This document shows, piece after piece, positions 24,530-36,609 of a DNA stretch of 64,000 bases. Each line of letters opens with the position of its first letter. The first letter of the stretch is position 1. Under the pieces are notes generated by a model. It saw only the letters and a program-made list of their open reading frames with translations, made no database searches and was not told the DNA's origin. This stretch comes from Calliphora vicina (lineage: Eukaryota > Arthropoda > Insecta > Diptera > Calliphoridae), in NCBI RefSeq assembly GCF_958450345.1, contig NC_088780.1, forward strand, positions 129,842,226 through 129,906,225. Reading direction: 5' to 3'. Position numbers and translations under genes: made by a program.

Positions 24530-24950
24530 AAAAATAAAAAAAAAATAATGTTGACAATAACAATTTTAACATTTCTATAAGTTTTTTAGCAATTATTTAT
24601 ATGATGACGTGTTACGTTTTTATTTACATGAACATAAATAAACATATGTTTATGGCAATTATGTTCATGATGAATTATTATATTTATGATACATATATTG
24701 TTTTCAGAGTATGATAACCATAATCATGGAGTAACAAAATATAGTGAAGTATTACAACATAAAACTGGTTGCCACAAACATATACTTAATTATTACAATC
24801 ACATATATGTTGGCTACAATCAGGTTAATAGTAATTTAAACATATTATGGTTATCGCAATCATGTGTATAATAACAGTAACCGTAATACTGTAAGAATAT
24901 CTTTTAAAAATGTTGAAATGGTTGTGGCAAAACAGTACATTGTGGAAGTT
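24530..24950. mobile_element. Diverged copy of the 16534-16991 MITE
   Basis: Blocks atgataaccataatcatgga, ccacaaacatatacttaatt, atggttatcgcaatcatgtg and aacagtaaccgtaatactgt match the right half of the MITE at 16534-16991 in the same order. The left half is more diverged. The small frame inside is not conserved. Confidence 0.65.
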
Positions 24951-25855
24951 ATTTTATCTATATCTTCTATATTTTCACAGCCTTCCATAGACTATATTCT
25001 GTTTTCTTAGTAGGGTCTAAGTTTTGCAGATAGTTTCGGAAATGTTAAAAAACAAATATTTTAGATTTTGAAAAGACTTTTCAGACTGTACTCAGACATG
25101 AGTATTTTGTTAAAAAAATAATGTGTATGTGTGCGTATAGTAGTATAAGCAGTGTATATGTATTTTGTACGTGGATTCCCTTTTTCTTTAACTTTGCTGA
25201 ACGGAAACCCATAATTAGTGAGTATCCTTGTAAAAAAGTATTTATGAGATTGTCTATGTTCTTACAAAAACACGTATATTACCATGCATATGCGTAGCAT
25301 CGTAATGGCTACAAATGAAAGGATCCCACTTTTAAGGCCTTCAAGAATGTCTTTAATTTCAACTCTTCAATTTCTTCAATTAAGAATTCAGTTTTATCTT
25401 CTAAAATATTCATACTTCTCTTATTTAAGAATCAAGTGATGAGTTTATTCATATTGGTAGCAACAATATGTAATTAAAAACCACCAAATAGGCTAAATAA
25501 AGCCTAAGTTGGGAATAGATGAAGCTTGTTTCAAATTGTGTCTAATAATTCTGATGTCCACAAAATGAGGCCCTCTGTACTGCACTTTCTTCCCTTTGGA
25601 AAGTATCCGTTAGTATATGAATGTGTGTTGCTATTTTAAGGAAATAATCTATGGAAAGAAATAAAAGTTTTATTTTCACTAATTGTGCGCAAATATTGTT
25701 AAAGACAATATAAGTATTAGAAATTTCATGATGATGTTGTTCTTGTGCGTGATGAAGCAGATGATGCTCTTCTTCATTTTTAGTGCAGAAAAAACGTCTT
25801 AAAATACATATGAAAAGAAAGCGACTTAAATATACAATATTTATAGTATGGTACT
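24951..25855. other. No gene seen
   Basis: AT-rich spacer; no exon or repeat recognised. Confidence 0.5.
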
Positions 25856-25857
25856 TA

Positions 25858-26028
25858 CTATGAGCCTCAAAAGTGAGTAAACACCAGTGAATTATTTGAT
25901 TTTGTTAAGATTATGAACGAATAATAGGTTCGGTTCTGAAAAAAAGTTTAGGTCGGACTCTAATGTGTTTCATTATCTTAAAAAAATAGTATTATTAACT
26001 GGTGTTTACTTACTTTTGACGCCCATAG
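25858..26028. mobile_element. 171-bp MITE with TA duplication
   Basis: Ends ctatgagcctcaaaagtgag...aaacaccagt and the complement of actggtgtttacttactttt...cccatag; arms are about 33 bp with a few mismatches. Both sides are bordered by TA (25856-25857, 26029-26030). Non-coding. Confidence 0.75.
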
Positions 26029-26239
26029 TATGTGTAAGAAAAGGAAGAAGAACATTTACAATAAAACTTAAATTTATTGTTTTCAAAGACAATTTCAGTT
26101 GTTTAATGAGTTGCATTTATGTATTCATTACATTATATGTTATTTGAAGAAATAAATAAGGCGAGGAAACTAAAATTTTCGACAATATATGAGTTCTCTA
26201 TGATAACACAAAATTTCAAGATCCTTAACATTTTATACT

Positions 26240-26528
26240 CTACACCACCATATTGGGTATATTGTATTTGTGCAGTTGTTCTAACGTCCAAATGTATTAG
26301 TCTAGCACCCACCTTAAAGTATAAACGATGTCCGTTTGGCTGGCTGGCTGTCCATGTAAACATTGTGCGCAAAGTACAGGTCGCAATTTTGAACATTTTT
26401 TTCGGCCCAAGGACCAACCCTATTGAAATTGGCTGAAATCGATTCATTATTTCACCTAGCCTCCATACAAATGTACTCCCGAAATTGGACTTTATCGGTC
26501 ATAAATGTTTAATTTATATATGTATATT
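26240..26528 (+). repeat. R1 repeat, 5' portion
   Basis: Begins near ctctacaccaccatattggg and includes ttagtctagcacccacctta, ggctggctgtccatgtaaac, gtgcgcaaagtacaggtcgc and cggtcataaatgtttaattt. It matches inverted sequence at 40500-40850 and the start of the copy at 34450. It ends where the foldback element begins. Confidence 0.75.
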
Positions 26529-27667
26529 AGAGTGTCCCAAAAAAATGTTTTTTTAGAATTTCGGAACGCATACCCTCTAATTTTTTTATCTATATAAAAC
26601 TATAGTTAAATATGAAATTTTGTCTTTCTATCATGATTGTACCCCGTGTCGACTTGCGATTTAGTTTTGTGGTGCATTTACAAGGTGTTTTTGTAAAAAT
26701 TTTGCCAAATACTTTTGCAATTTAATTTAAAAGAAACGATATGTGTACGTAATTTCCGTTCTAATAAGATATACAACACAAAAATTGGTGAAAAAATGTT
26801 AAAGTTATTAAAAAATCGCCAGGCCATTAACGTGTCTCAGGCCACTAGAACAAGAAACGTAGGAACAAAATTAACATATTTTGAGAAATATTAAAATAAG
26901 AGCTTATTGAGAGCTTATTTACTTAAAATATATACATATTTACTTGTATATGAGTTTTTGTCTTCGTAGGATACCGTTAACCTATTCGCAGGTATGACCA
27001 AAAAAAAATATTTTTTTAACGGCAGTTTCAAAACTCCAATTTCTAATTTTTAAAAATTTTGTTAAACAAATTTCAGAATTTGTTGATCATCACTTGGGGA
27101 TGTATTGTCAACATAATAGGGAATAAAAATGTGAAATAATATGTCAATACCTCCTATAGTTTTTCCGTACCTGCGATTTAAATTTATTTAGGGTTATTTT
27201 AATTTTTGTGCTATTATTATAAATACTAGACATCATGTTATACTTTTCTTGAGTTTCATCAAAATCGGACCAACAATTTATATCATTTCGCTATTTTTCC
27301 ATGAGAAATTCCAAATATTGAAAAATTTGACCTTTGACCTTCTCGATTTAAGGGTTGACGTTTTCAAATTTTAGTAAAACTGTTAGACTATATTTAGTAT
27401 TGCATGGACTATAATATTCTGAATAGTTTTTACTTAAAAATCATAACAGTAAGGAAATTCGGCTCATTCGCCAAAATATGGCCAAAAAATTAGTTTTTCT
27501 CGAAAATCGCAAAATTTAAATCGAAGGTACGAAAAAACTATAGTAGGTATTGAACTAATTTTTTCACATTTTTATTCCCTATTATGTTGACAATAAATTC
27601 CCAAACAAATTCTGAAATTTGTTTAACAAAATTTTTAAAAATTTTGAAATTGGAGTTTTGAAACTGC
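26529..27667. mobile_element. Foldback element, copy 1 (right arm truncated)
   Basis: Starts ttagagtgtcccaaaaaaat, followed by ggaacgcataccctctaat. The left arm runs to about 27180. The sequence ccaacaatttatatcatttc and surroundings form the centre. The inverted right arm begins near 27505 and stops at gaaactgcc (27667), losing its outer part. Compared with the copy at 31917-33470 the sequence is very similar, and the central region is collinear. Non-coding. Confidence 0.8.
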
Positions 27668-27891
27668 CTTCATTGTGACCTGAAATCATATACCATTAAC
27701 TCGGTGTATATTTACTCTCATTGTCATATACTGTCTCTCATTCTATACTCTGTTGTTTTGTTCTATCGTTTGTTGTTATTGTTCCTCATTCACACTCATT
27801 CGTTTTGTAAATACCCAACGATCTGAAGTAACTGTTGTGCTGGTGAATGTCTTGAGTAGCAAATGAATATGGTTGTGCAGCCCTTTAGTAT
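27668..27891. mobile_element. Truncated hAT-like MITE
   Basis: An inverted match to 17007-17230: tttactctcattgtcatata, ctctgttgttttgttctatc, aactgttgtgctggtgaatg and gtgcagccctttag. It keeps one terminus and then passes into R1 sequence at gtatacac. The other half is missing where it meets the foldback element. Confidence 0.7.
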
Positions 27892-28115
27892 ACACATAAA
27901 ATTCAACAAAAATAACTTTCATATAGTCATAAATCACACGACCTAATTTCATGGTGATCGGTCCATAATTGGTCATATGACCTAAATAAGGCTATCTTCG
28001 GAAAATCACTCACGAAAATAAATGATTGAAATTTTAAAAGAAAACTTATTTTGCTCATTTACTTAGTGTAGGGTATTATATGGTCGGGTTTGACCGGCCA
28101 TACTTTCTTACTTGT
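27892..28115 (+). repeat. R1 repeat, 3' portion with terminal hairpin
   Basis: Contains cctaatttcatggtgatcgg, catttacttagtgtagggta, then ggtcgggtttgaccggcc, which can fold into a hairpin, and the shared end atactttcttacttgttt. Confidence 0.85.
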
Positions 28116-28235
28116 TTAGATTTACTATGGTTTGGATTCGATCAGGGTTTAAAGTGTAAATAATAACAACGGCTCTAGACCAATTTTTGCAATATTGTAA
28201 TGTAATATAAAATAGTTTCAATATATCCTTATATG

Positions 28236-29365
28236 TAGTGTTTATAAAAAACCGACTTTTTGGAAAACCGGTTTGTCGGTTAACCGAAAATTGACCTTTT
28301 TTAGAAAACCGGTTTTTCGGTTATGCGAAATCATATTATATTTGTGTAGAAAACATAAAATTTCCTATAAAGTATACACAGCTTTAAAATTTGTAGTTTT
28401 TAGTAGTCAGGAATGGTTAATATTAAATAACTATAAATATACAAAAGTGATAAGTCCATTTTATTTTGTAAAAGTTTCAAAATTATTATCTCAGTCAAAT
28501 GGAATTAAGTGTAAATATGTTACTAAATATATAATACTTGTTTTAATTATTGGTTTATTCATTAAATGTATTCAATTTTTTAATTAAATATTTGATAATT
28601 TTAAAATTTATTATCACCTCGACTTTCTGATATGAAACAGAAAATGTTACAAGTCCCAAAAAAGGATCAATAAGATGCAAACGCACTTATTCTTAGCTTA
28701 TTATTGTATGTCATCATAATTCATACCAAACAATTAATAAAACTCCATTATCAGATTTCAAAAATATTTCAAATCATGGATTTTAGAACGTTTTTTGTCT
28801 TTCTTTCTGAAAATGACTTTGTGCACTAAGCTATCGAAATGAATAATAAAATAAAATTTTAAGAACAAAACACACTTATGAATTCAAATTTATTGAAAGA
28901 AGTTACGTACATCAAATTCAATTTAACATTTCGTAAAATCATCACTAAGTTTATAATGAATCATTATTAAGATTTAGCTTAACTTCTAGATGTATGCGGA
29001 ATTAAATTTTTAATACATAGTTTCATTATGTACAATTTATTCTGAAAACATTTTTCAGTAAACACATCGTCCTCTACTATTTAGAATCATTGTAATTCTT
29101 AAAAATATTAATCTAAAGAGGTTTGTTTGTAAATCATCAGTTTAGGTTTCAAATCAGACCAATAATGTGTATACAGTGAATGTAAATAATGCACAAAAAC
29201 ATGAGATTTATTAATTTAGTACCAAATTTTAAAAACCGGTTAACCGAATTATAAAAACCGGATAAATCGGTTAGCCGAAAATCTACATTTTAAATTAACC
29301 GGTTCGCAAAAAACCGAGATTTTCAAGAAAAACCGGTTTTTCGGTTAACCGATTTATAATCACTA
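28236..29365. mobile_element. hAT-type element with exact 8-bp duplication, 1130 bp
   Basis: Flanked on both sides by cttatatg (28228-28235 and 29366-29373). Termini tagtgtttataaa and the complement of tttataatcacta. The subterminal regions are packed with ccggttt and ggttaaccga repeats on both sides. The interior is AT-rich and I recognise no transposase. The 315-bp open frame near the left end starts inside the terminal repeats and is probably not a gene. The 8-bp duplication and TAGTG ends fit hAT. Confidence 0.85.
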
Positions 29366-31916
29366 CTTATATGGTAAACATAGAATATTAAATAAAAAAA
29401 ATCGTCCTTTAATGAAGGATATATCCATTTGTAATTCATATCCATTCATCATTTAAATGGTGTTGCACAGTGGAAAATTTTTGTATTTTTTGGAAAAATC
29501 TGTAAAATTTTAATGGATGAGGATTTTTGTAAGGATTTTCCACTGTTTAATAGGTGTGACTTTAAGCTTTAATATGTATTTTAAATCATAAAAATCGAAT
29601 TATTAAAAAAAAAGTTATGAACGGTTAAAAATACATTTTTGATTTTTTTTCTAACTCACATATTTTTAGACCTATTCAAAAATTTTAAACAATTATGGAG
29701 AGGCATCGAATTAATCTTTCATAAATATCTGAATATTTCATGAAATTATGTCAGTTTTTGTAAAAACTTTAGCATTTTTTTATTTTTTTTTCGTAATTTT
29801 TCAAATTCTACAATAACTATTGTTGAATTTAATTTTAATTTTTTTCTAAAAAAAAACAATTTTTTTGCACTGTGTTTTAAAGATAATTTTATATAGACAA
29901 AAATGAGACATTAGTTGTTAAAATCGGTTTATATTTGCAAAAGTTATTAAACTTTTTCGAAAAAATTTACCTTGTAAGTTAAAAATTGTACAACATTTGT
30001 ACTTAGTTATTTGTTTTTTTTATGCATATGCGCTAAATTAGAAAATACTATAAAAGGTGTTAATGAAAAGTTGAATAACTTTTACAATTTTCATCCTGTT
30101 AAAAAAATTAAAACACAGTTTTGTTAAGAACTAAATTTACTTTATATATAGTTATAAATTTGTATAACCTATCATAGCAAAATAAGCTATGAAAAGCAAC
30201 TAAAGTCATAAAAAAGTTGATAATTTTTTTCTAAAAAAATTTCTGAGTTGCTCAACGTTTTTGCATGTCATTTGTTTATAGGCACCAAAAGGCAGCTAAT
30301 TTTGATATATCTTTTAATTCTATGTTAAAACTAGATCAGCGGCAAACGGCGCCAATAGTTTAAATCCTAGTCAACGTTGCGTAGGTAAGACAAAAAACAT
30401 TATATATTTTAAATGAATAAATTTCAAATCTGCTAACAATTTGTACAATACTCTTTACCAATAGAGAATCTGGACATGATACCCTTTCCAACAAGGTTGT
30501 TATATTATGAAAAACATAATTATAAATATTAAAAATACGCCCTTGAATATGGTATAATTTTAGCTCCCCAAATCTTTAAAGTCGAAAGTATTGTGTTCTG
30601 TCGCCATTTTCGAATACTTCTGTTGACATAATGACTATAATTTCTGCAAATAATTATTGCTTGACATCTTAACTTTACGATTCAATTTGTTTGTTAACCA
30701 TTTTCAATCATTTGCAAAAATCAATTATCAGATCACTCACTGTCTACACAATATGGCCTGTATCTAATAACAAATCTTACAAAAAAAAACTATTATTTAT
30801 TTACTGGGAAACCGTAAAACAGATATTTTGAAATCATCTATTTGCAAAGAAAAAGATTATAAAGTTGTTCATATAAATTATATAAACTCTAAACAAAAAA
30901 AAAATGAAAAACATAAAAAGATTCTGCCAGACTTTAAGTTAAGCCACAAATACATGAAGTACTTACTATTTGCCTATTAAAGTATGCAAATGTCATCTTA
31001 AACGAATACGAAGTATAAAACTTCATGCCATAAATTTTGTTCTAAATTTCATTTTCCTCTTTTTGCAGCCTCTTTTTTTTTTGTTGTTGCTCAGCATCTT
31101 TTTCTTTTCAAAAAACTTTGCAATTTCTTTTATTTTTAACAATTACGTGACAATGTCACCGCATTATTATTATAGCAAATAGATACATACATACATATAC
31201 TACATATAATATTGCTAACAACAATGACAAAAGCGGCAGCAGCAGCAGCAACAACAACATATTACAAGGCCAATATTATTAAAGAACAAAAATGAATTTG
31301 AAATTTTCCTCATCTTGGCACAACTAATCGAATTAACAGAACTAAATCGTATTTTCTGCATCATTTCAAACTAATACCGCTTGGAATTTTATTATCGTCA
31401 TTACTGTGATCAGCAGAATTATTTTTTGTGCAGCACACATAAGTTAAGAGGAGTATACTGAATTTATCATAATCTTTGTAGTGACATAATCAATTCAGCT
31501 GTGGCATTTTTTCGGAAAAGAATAAAATAAAATATAATTTTGAACAATTTTGAACATACAAAGTCAGTTGAAAATAATGTTTACAAAAAAGAACTTGTTA
31601 AATTAATACCATATTACAAAATGTTTATCTTTTGAAGAAACAAAATGTTATAAAAATTACAGCATATCTGAACGTGAAATTCATTATTCATGATCGACGC
31701 AAGTTTTTCAAGTTTTTTACTTGAAAACTAAGATTTGCCATATTTTACCTTACCAAACCTTGCATAACTATGCATATTTGGCACTTGGAATATAATTTCA
31801 TTAAAGAAAATATTACTGTAGAGATTTAAATACACTGCTAATATTGGTTGTAGACCCCATAAGTTTTATGTATTTTTGGTCTTTATAAAACTAAAATACC
31901 ATCTAACTATGTCCGT
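29366..31916. other. No gene seen
   Basis: AT-rich spacer. A weak inverted pair (acagtggaaaat / attttccactgt) lies at 29467-29547, and a cag/caa trinucleotide run lies at about 31223-31258. No exon recognised. Confidence 0.5.
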
Positions 31917-33470
31917 TAGAGTGTCCCAAAAATTTTTTTTTTGGAATATCGGAACGCATACCCTCTAATTTTTTTACATATATATAAAACTATAGTTAAA
32001 TATGAAATTTTGTCTTTCTATCATGATTGTAACCCGTGCCGACTTGCGATTTAGTTTTGTGGTGCATTTACAAGGGGAAAAAAATGCAATTTTATCAGTT
32101 TTTGTAAAAATTTTGCCATTAAATAAATACTTTTGCAATTTGATTTAAAAGAATCGATATGTGTACGTAATTGTCGTTCTAATAAGACATAAAACACAAA
32201 AATTGGTTAAAAAATGTTAAAGTTATTAAAAAATCGCCAGGCCACTAGAACAAGAAACGTAGGAACAAAATTAACATATTTTGAGAAATATTAAAATAAG
32301 AGCTTATTTTTACTTAAAATATATACATATTTACTTGTATATGAGTTTTTGTCTTCGTAGGATACCCTTAACCTATTCGCAGGTATGAACAAAAAAAAAT
32401 ATTTTTTTGAACGGCAGTTTCAAAACTCCAATTTAAAATTTTTAAAAATTTTGTTAAACAACATTGTCAGTGCTATTAAGGGTTAATTTTAATTTTTGTG
32501 CTGTTTTTATAAATACTAGACATCATGTTATACTTTTCTTGAGTTTCATCAAAATCGGACCAAAAATATATAACATTTCGCTATTTTTCCATGAGAAATT
32601 CCAAATATTGAAAAATTTTACTTTTGATCTTCTCGATTCAAGGGTTGACGTTTTTCGATTTTAGTAAAACTTTCAGACTATATCTAAAATTACAAGGACT
32701 ATAATATTCTGAATAGCTTTTACTTAAAAATCATAACAGTAAGGAAATTCGGCTCATTCGCCAAAATATGGCAAGAAAATTAGTTTTTCTCGAAAATAGC
32801 AAAATTTAAATGGAAGGTACGGAAAAACTATAGGAGGGATTGACATAATTTTTTCACATTTTTATTCCCTATTATGTTGACAATAAATACCCAAGTGATG
32901 ATCAAAAAATTCTGTAATTTGTTAAACAAAATTTTTAAAAATTTTAAATTAGAGTTTTGAACCTGCCATTAAAAAAAATATATTTTTTTGGTCATACCTT
33001 CGAATAGGTTAACGGTATCCTACGAAGACAAAAACTCATATACAAGTAAATATGTATATATTTTAAGTAAAAATAAGCTCTTATTTTAATATTTCTCAAA
33101 ATATGTTAATTTTGTTCCTACGTTTCTTGTTCTAGTGGCCTGAGACACGTTAATGGTCTGGCGATTTTTCAATAACTTTAAAATTTTTTAACCAATTTTT
33201 GTGATTTGTATCTTATTAGAACGACAATTACGTACACATATTGATTATTTTAAATTAAATTGCAAAAGTATTTATTTAATGACAAAATTTTTACAAAAAC
33301 AGAAAAAAAAAATTTTTTCCCCTTGTAAATGCACCACAAAACTAAATCGCAAGTCGGCACGGGTTACAATCATGATAGAAAGACAAAATTTCATATTTAA
33401 CAATAGTTTTATATATATAAAAAAATTAGAGGGTATGCGTTCCGAAATTCCCAAAAAAATTTTTTTTGGG
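31917..33470. mobile_element. Foldback element, copy 2 (~545-bp inverted arms)
   Basis: The left arm (31917-32461) and right arm (about 32920-33470) are inverted copies. Shared blocks include ggaacgcataccctctaatt, tttgtctttctatcatgatt, gtgccgacttgcgatttagt and tgagtttttgtcttcgtagg. The centre (about 460 bp) is unique and matches the centre of copy 1. Compared with copy 1 the left arm lacks an inner ~120-bp segment. Short frames occur in the arms on both strands but are mirror images, not genes. A transcript would fold into a long duplex. Confidence 0.85.
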
Positions 33471-33572
33471 AAATCGGAAATTTAAATCGGGAATTTTAGA
33501 TTATTCGAACAGTTAACCGACCGAAATTAATCGGTTAGCCGATGAACGATTAATCGATTGAATACCGTAGTG
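33467..33572 (-). mobile_element. Terminal fragment of the 44136-45056 hAT family
   Basis: The complement of this stretch starts tacggtattcaatcgattaa and continues through cggttaactgttcgaataat. It matches the left end of the element at 44136 for about 100 bp. It abuts the right arm of the foldback element directly, so one disrupted the other. Confidence 0.75.
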
Positions 33573-34440
33573 TGTACTTATCTACACCAAATTTATCATT
33601 TGTCACAACGAATCTGTTTTCTATGTGTATTCTCGCATTGACCATGTAGGCGTATAATTAATGTGAGATAATTATAACAAGTATACTCTCGCACACCGGA
33701 TATTTCTCATACTGAAAGCAAAGCTTTGAATTAATTAATTCAAATTAAAGTTTATTTACTAAAATCTTAATTCAGAATTAAAACATTCAGCAATACATTC
33801 CAAAAAATCATTCCTAATATAAAAAATTTAACGAATATACAATATGTAATGTAATATACATATATGTACATATGATAGAAAAAGCAAATACGGATTTACA
33901 TTTTCAATAAGATTCGAAAAATTTGTTAACTAAAGTTTTAATGATACTGATAATATACCTTACAGCAAGACTATGGAAGCCTTTCAGCCTTATTGTAATA
34001 GTTTTTAAATTGAAGAAAAATGTAATCATTCAATAAACTTTATTTAGCTAGATATTAATAGATTTGAATAAGGCCCAAAATATAATTCTTAATACATTCT
34101 TTAATTGAATGGTTAAGAGAACAAATTGTATTTGACTTTGAAACTAGAATTAAGAATCAATTCTTTCGAACCTTTAATTGAAATTTCACAAAATTTGGTA
34201 GGAATATTAATATTACTCCCTAAATTACATTACCAGTTCTACAAAAAATATGCATTATTATATTAGAATCTTAAGAGTTAGTTATTTATCCGTTTCAGAT
34301 AATTTTTAATATTTTGCCATCGAATTGTTAGTGCATAGTTTTGCATATTATACTCTTTACAGCATACTTCTGCATATTTAGATTTCTTTTTGCATATTTT
34401 ACTCATAACTGCATATTTTTATTTTTTCATAAATTTTTTT
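33573..34440. other. No gene seen
   Basis: AT-rich spacer with repeated gcatatt words around 34310-34420 but no feature I can name. Confidence 0.5.
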
Positions 34441-34965
34441 TAATGTAATTTCTATACCCACCATATATTGATGTTGTCATACTGTCCGGCTGGCTGTCCA
34501 TGTAAAATTTGATAAAATTTTATTGAAACTGGTTGCAATCGGTCCATTAATTCACCTAGTTCCCATATAAATGTCCTCGCGAAATTGCACTTTATCGGTC
34601 GTATATGTTTGAGTTATATAGGTATCTACACAAGTTTTGCTCCAAATATGTTTTGTATATACAGAATTTATGTCACCAAATTTATTTATGATCGGTCTAT
34701 AATTACTCATAGCTCCCACATAAACCCACTTCCGAAAATCACTTTAACGTGCATAAATCTCCTAAACATGTTGGTTTACACATCAAATTAAATATTAATA
34801 ATTTTCATATAGACATAAATAACACGACCTAATTTCATGGTGATCGGTCCATAATTGGTGATAGTTTCCATACAAGGCCCACTTCCGAATATCACCCACG
34901 AATATAAATTATAGAAATTTTAAATGAATATGATTTTGCTCATTTACTTAGTGTATGGTATTATA

Positions 34966-35871
34966 GAGTAAGTTCGGGTAATGTTGTATAGGCGGGTAAT
35001 GTGGTATAGCTGCTTTTCTCTAAAACTAAGAGCATAGGAGTAGCGGTACCAAGCTTAACAGTTTTATGATCTCAGAAAATTCATATTGGGTGAGTGTACT
35101 TCATTTTTGCAGGTCATGGAAATAGTCAGTTGTAAAAAATCAGCATTATCTTATGGTAGACTTTTTTTTGTGATCTGTTAAAAATTAATTTTTTTCTACA
35201 ATCACGTGTTTTAAACTTCATTAATTTAATTTTAAAGCCAAATGTGAATATTTTGCTACTGAAGAACACATGTAACAATATAGTATATTTAGTGTATATG
35301 TTTAATTTTATATTAATTTCATTAAACCACGTGGTCGGCTAATGTGGTATAGCTAACGAATTTCAAGCAAATAATATGCCAAAGAAATGTGAAGTATGAA
35401 AATGAGCAGCGGAAGATTTGAAGAACACTATCTGAGCTATTAGAAACAAAAAATGGAAATTTTTTTCGCATCAGTCATTCAGTGTCTCATATGAAGCGAA
35501 GAATGTATTGAGGAGCTTCTGGTAAACTAAGTCAGCCGCCAACTTTAACCGCATCCATTAAAGATGATTTAAATAAAACGCAACTCATTTACAAATTAAA
35601 ATACTATGTATCGGTTATGCGGTTTGGTATACAATATTAAAAGAACATGGTGTACCACATTACCCGCCAATTTTTTCAATGGCTTGTTAATGGGTGTTTT
35701 TTTCCTTTTTCCCAAATTTCTCTGAAACTTGAACTTAAAAGACTTTTTTACTTTCATGGATGTAAACCTATCACTTGTAGTAAAACACCAGAAAACTGTT
35801 CCAATCGAATAAAGATTCTAAAAATTATAGTCAAATAAAAAATAGGTATACCACATTACCCGAACTTACTC
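34966..35871 (+). mobile_element. pogo-like element, 906 bp, inserted in R1
   Basis: Inverted ends gagtaagttcgggtaatgtt (34966) and the complement of cattacccgaacttactc (ending 35871). The left end is preceded by TA. The right is followed by CA, where an intact R1 copy has TA, so a TA duplication with one change is likely. The interior includes remnants of a CENP-B/pogo-type DNA-binding domain. Tc1/mariner-pogo assignment rests on that domain plus the TA target. Confidence 0.75.
35376..35560 (+). pseudogene. CENP-B/pogo-type HTH transposase remnant
   Basis: The frame from the ATG at 35376 reads MPKKCEV, then AAEDLKNTI, AIRNKKWKFF and QSFSVS, separated by three stops. Pogo-family transposases begin with this kind of helix-turn-helix (KWS.EDL..A...V..G). 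A frameshift follows FSVS. The DDE domain is not recognisable in the rest of the element. It is clearly dead. Confidence 0.65.
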
Positions 35872-36149
35872 CATGGTCGGGCTTGACCGACAGTTAGGTA
35901 GCATCATTTATTTCTATATGAAACTTTTTTTTGGTAAAGTGTGGATAATGGAGACAAAGGCCAGTATTTCGATGTATAAAAATACAATTTTGAAAGTGAG
36001 ACGCAAAATCATAATTTAGTTCGTCATGATTTCATATGATTATATTATTTTTATAGAGGATATTTTTGCTCGATCATTTAATGAATATCATGGAAATACT
36101 TAAGATAAAACTATTTTAAGTATTAATGTATGGGGTTTTAAAAAAAAGT

Positions 36150-36598
36150 CAATAAAGTTTTTGATTTTGCAAAAAAAATTTTGTTTTGAGTTACAAAATA
36201 TTTATTTTGATATATATCCCACTCGCATCCCACTAAACGACCAAATAGGTCTTTAAGGAAAATATCTAAGCTTTATTTTAAGAAAAAAAAGGATCCATTT
36301 TAAAAAAAAGTCAAAAAAGTTTTTTATTTCGGAAAAAAAATATTAAAATTTTTTTTCGAAAAATTGAAGAATGAGCTATCTAAACTATTTGGGACACATT
36401 TTGCTAAGAACAATAGGTAATAAGTTACATGGATAAGAAAAAACACCTGCTTGGCCACAATGTCAAATTTTGACCCTCTCTAACTCAGAGAGTTCTCGAC
36501 CGATATTGTTGAAAATTTGTTACTAACCTTGGTGCAAATTTCATCCCGATCGGAAGACATCGGTTTAAAAAGTTGGTTCACTTGACATGAAATGACCA
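36150..36598 (+). repeat. R2 repeat, copy interrupted by the RTE insertion
   Basis: Contains cccactcgcatcccactaaa, cgaccaaataggtctttaag, cacctgcttggccacaatgt, ccctctctaactcagagag and ttcacttgacatgaaatgac. It matches 49440-49595 closely. The match ends at the target duplication of the retrotransposon. Confidence 0.75.
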
Positions 36599-36609
36599 AT
36601 ATGTATATT

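Larger units (their letters stand above)
34450..35910 (+). repeat. R1 repeat, split by a pogo-like element
   Basis: 34450-34965 carries the R1 middle and 3' blocks (ggctggctgtccatgtaaa, tcgcgaaattgcactttatc, tgatcggtccataattggtg, gctcatttacttagtgt). After the insertion at 34966-35871 the R1 tail resumes as atggtcgggcttgaccgaca, the hairpin region. Joining the flanks restores the order seen at 28060-28105. Confidence 0.85.

Noticed and set aside
26119..26447. Overlapping ~105-residue frames on both strands
   Set aside because: They fall across an R1 repeat; other R1 copies do not keep either frame.
28273..28587. 104-residue frame in a hAT element
   Set aside because: Starts in terminal repeat sequence, is AT-driven and shows no transposase motif.
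29467..29547. Small TIR element from the acagtggaaaat inverted pair
   Set aside because: Only about 11 bases match and the flanks show no duplication; could be chance in AT-rich DNA.
33201..33485. Frames on both strands in the foldback arm
   Set aside because: Mirror images of the opposite arm; no family similarity.
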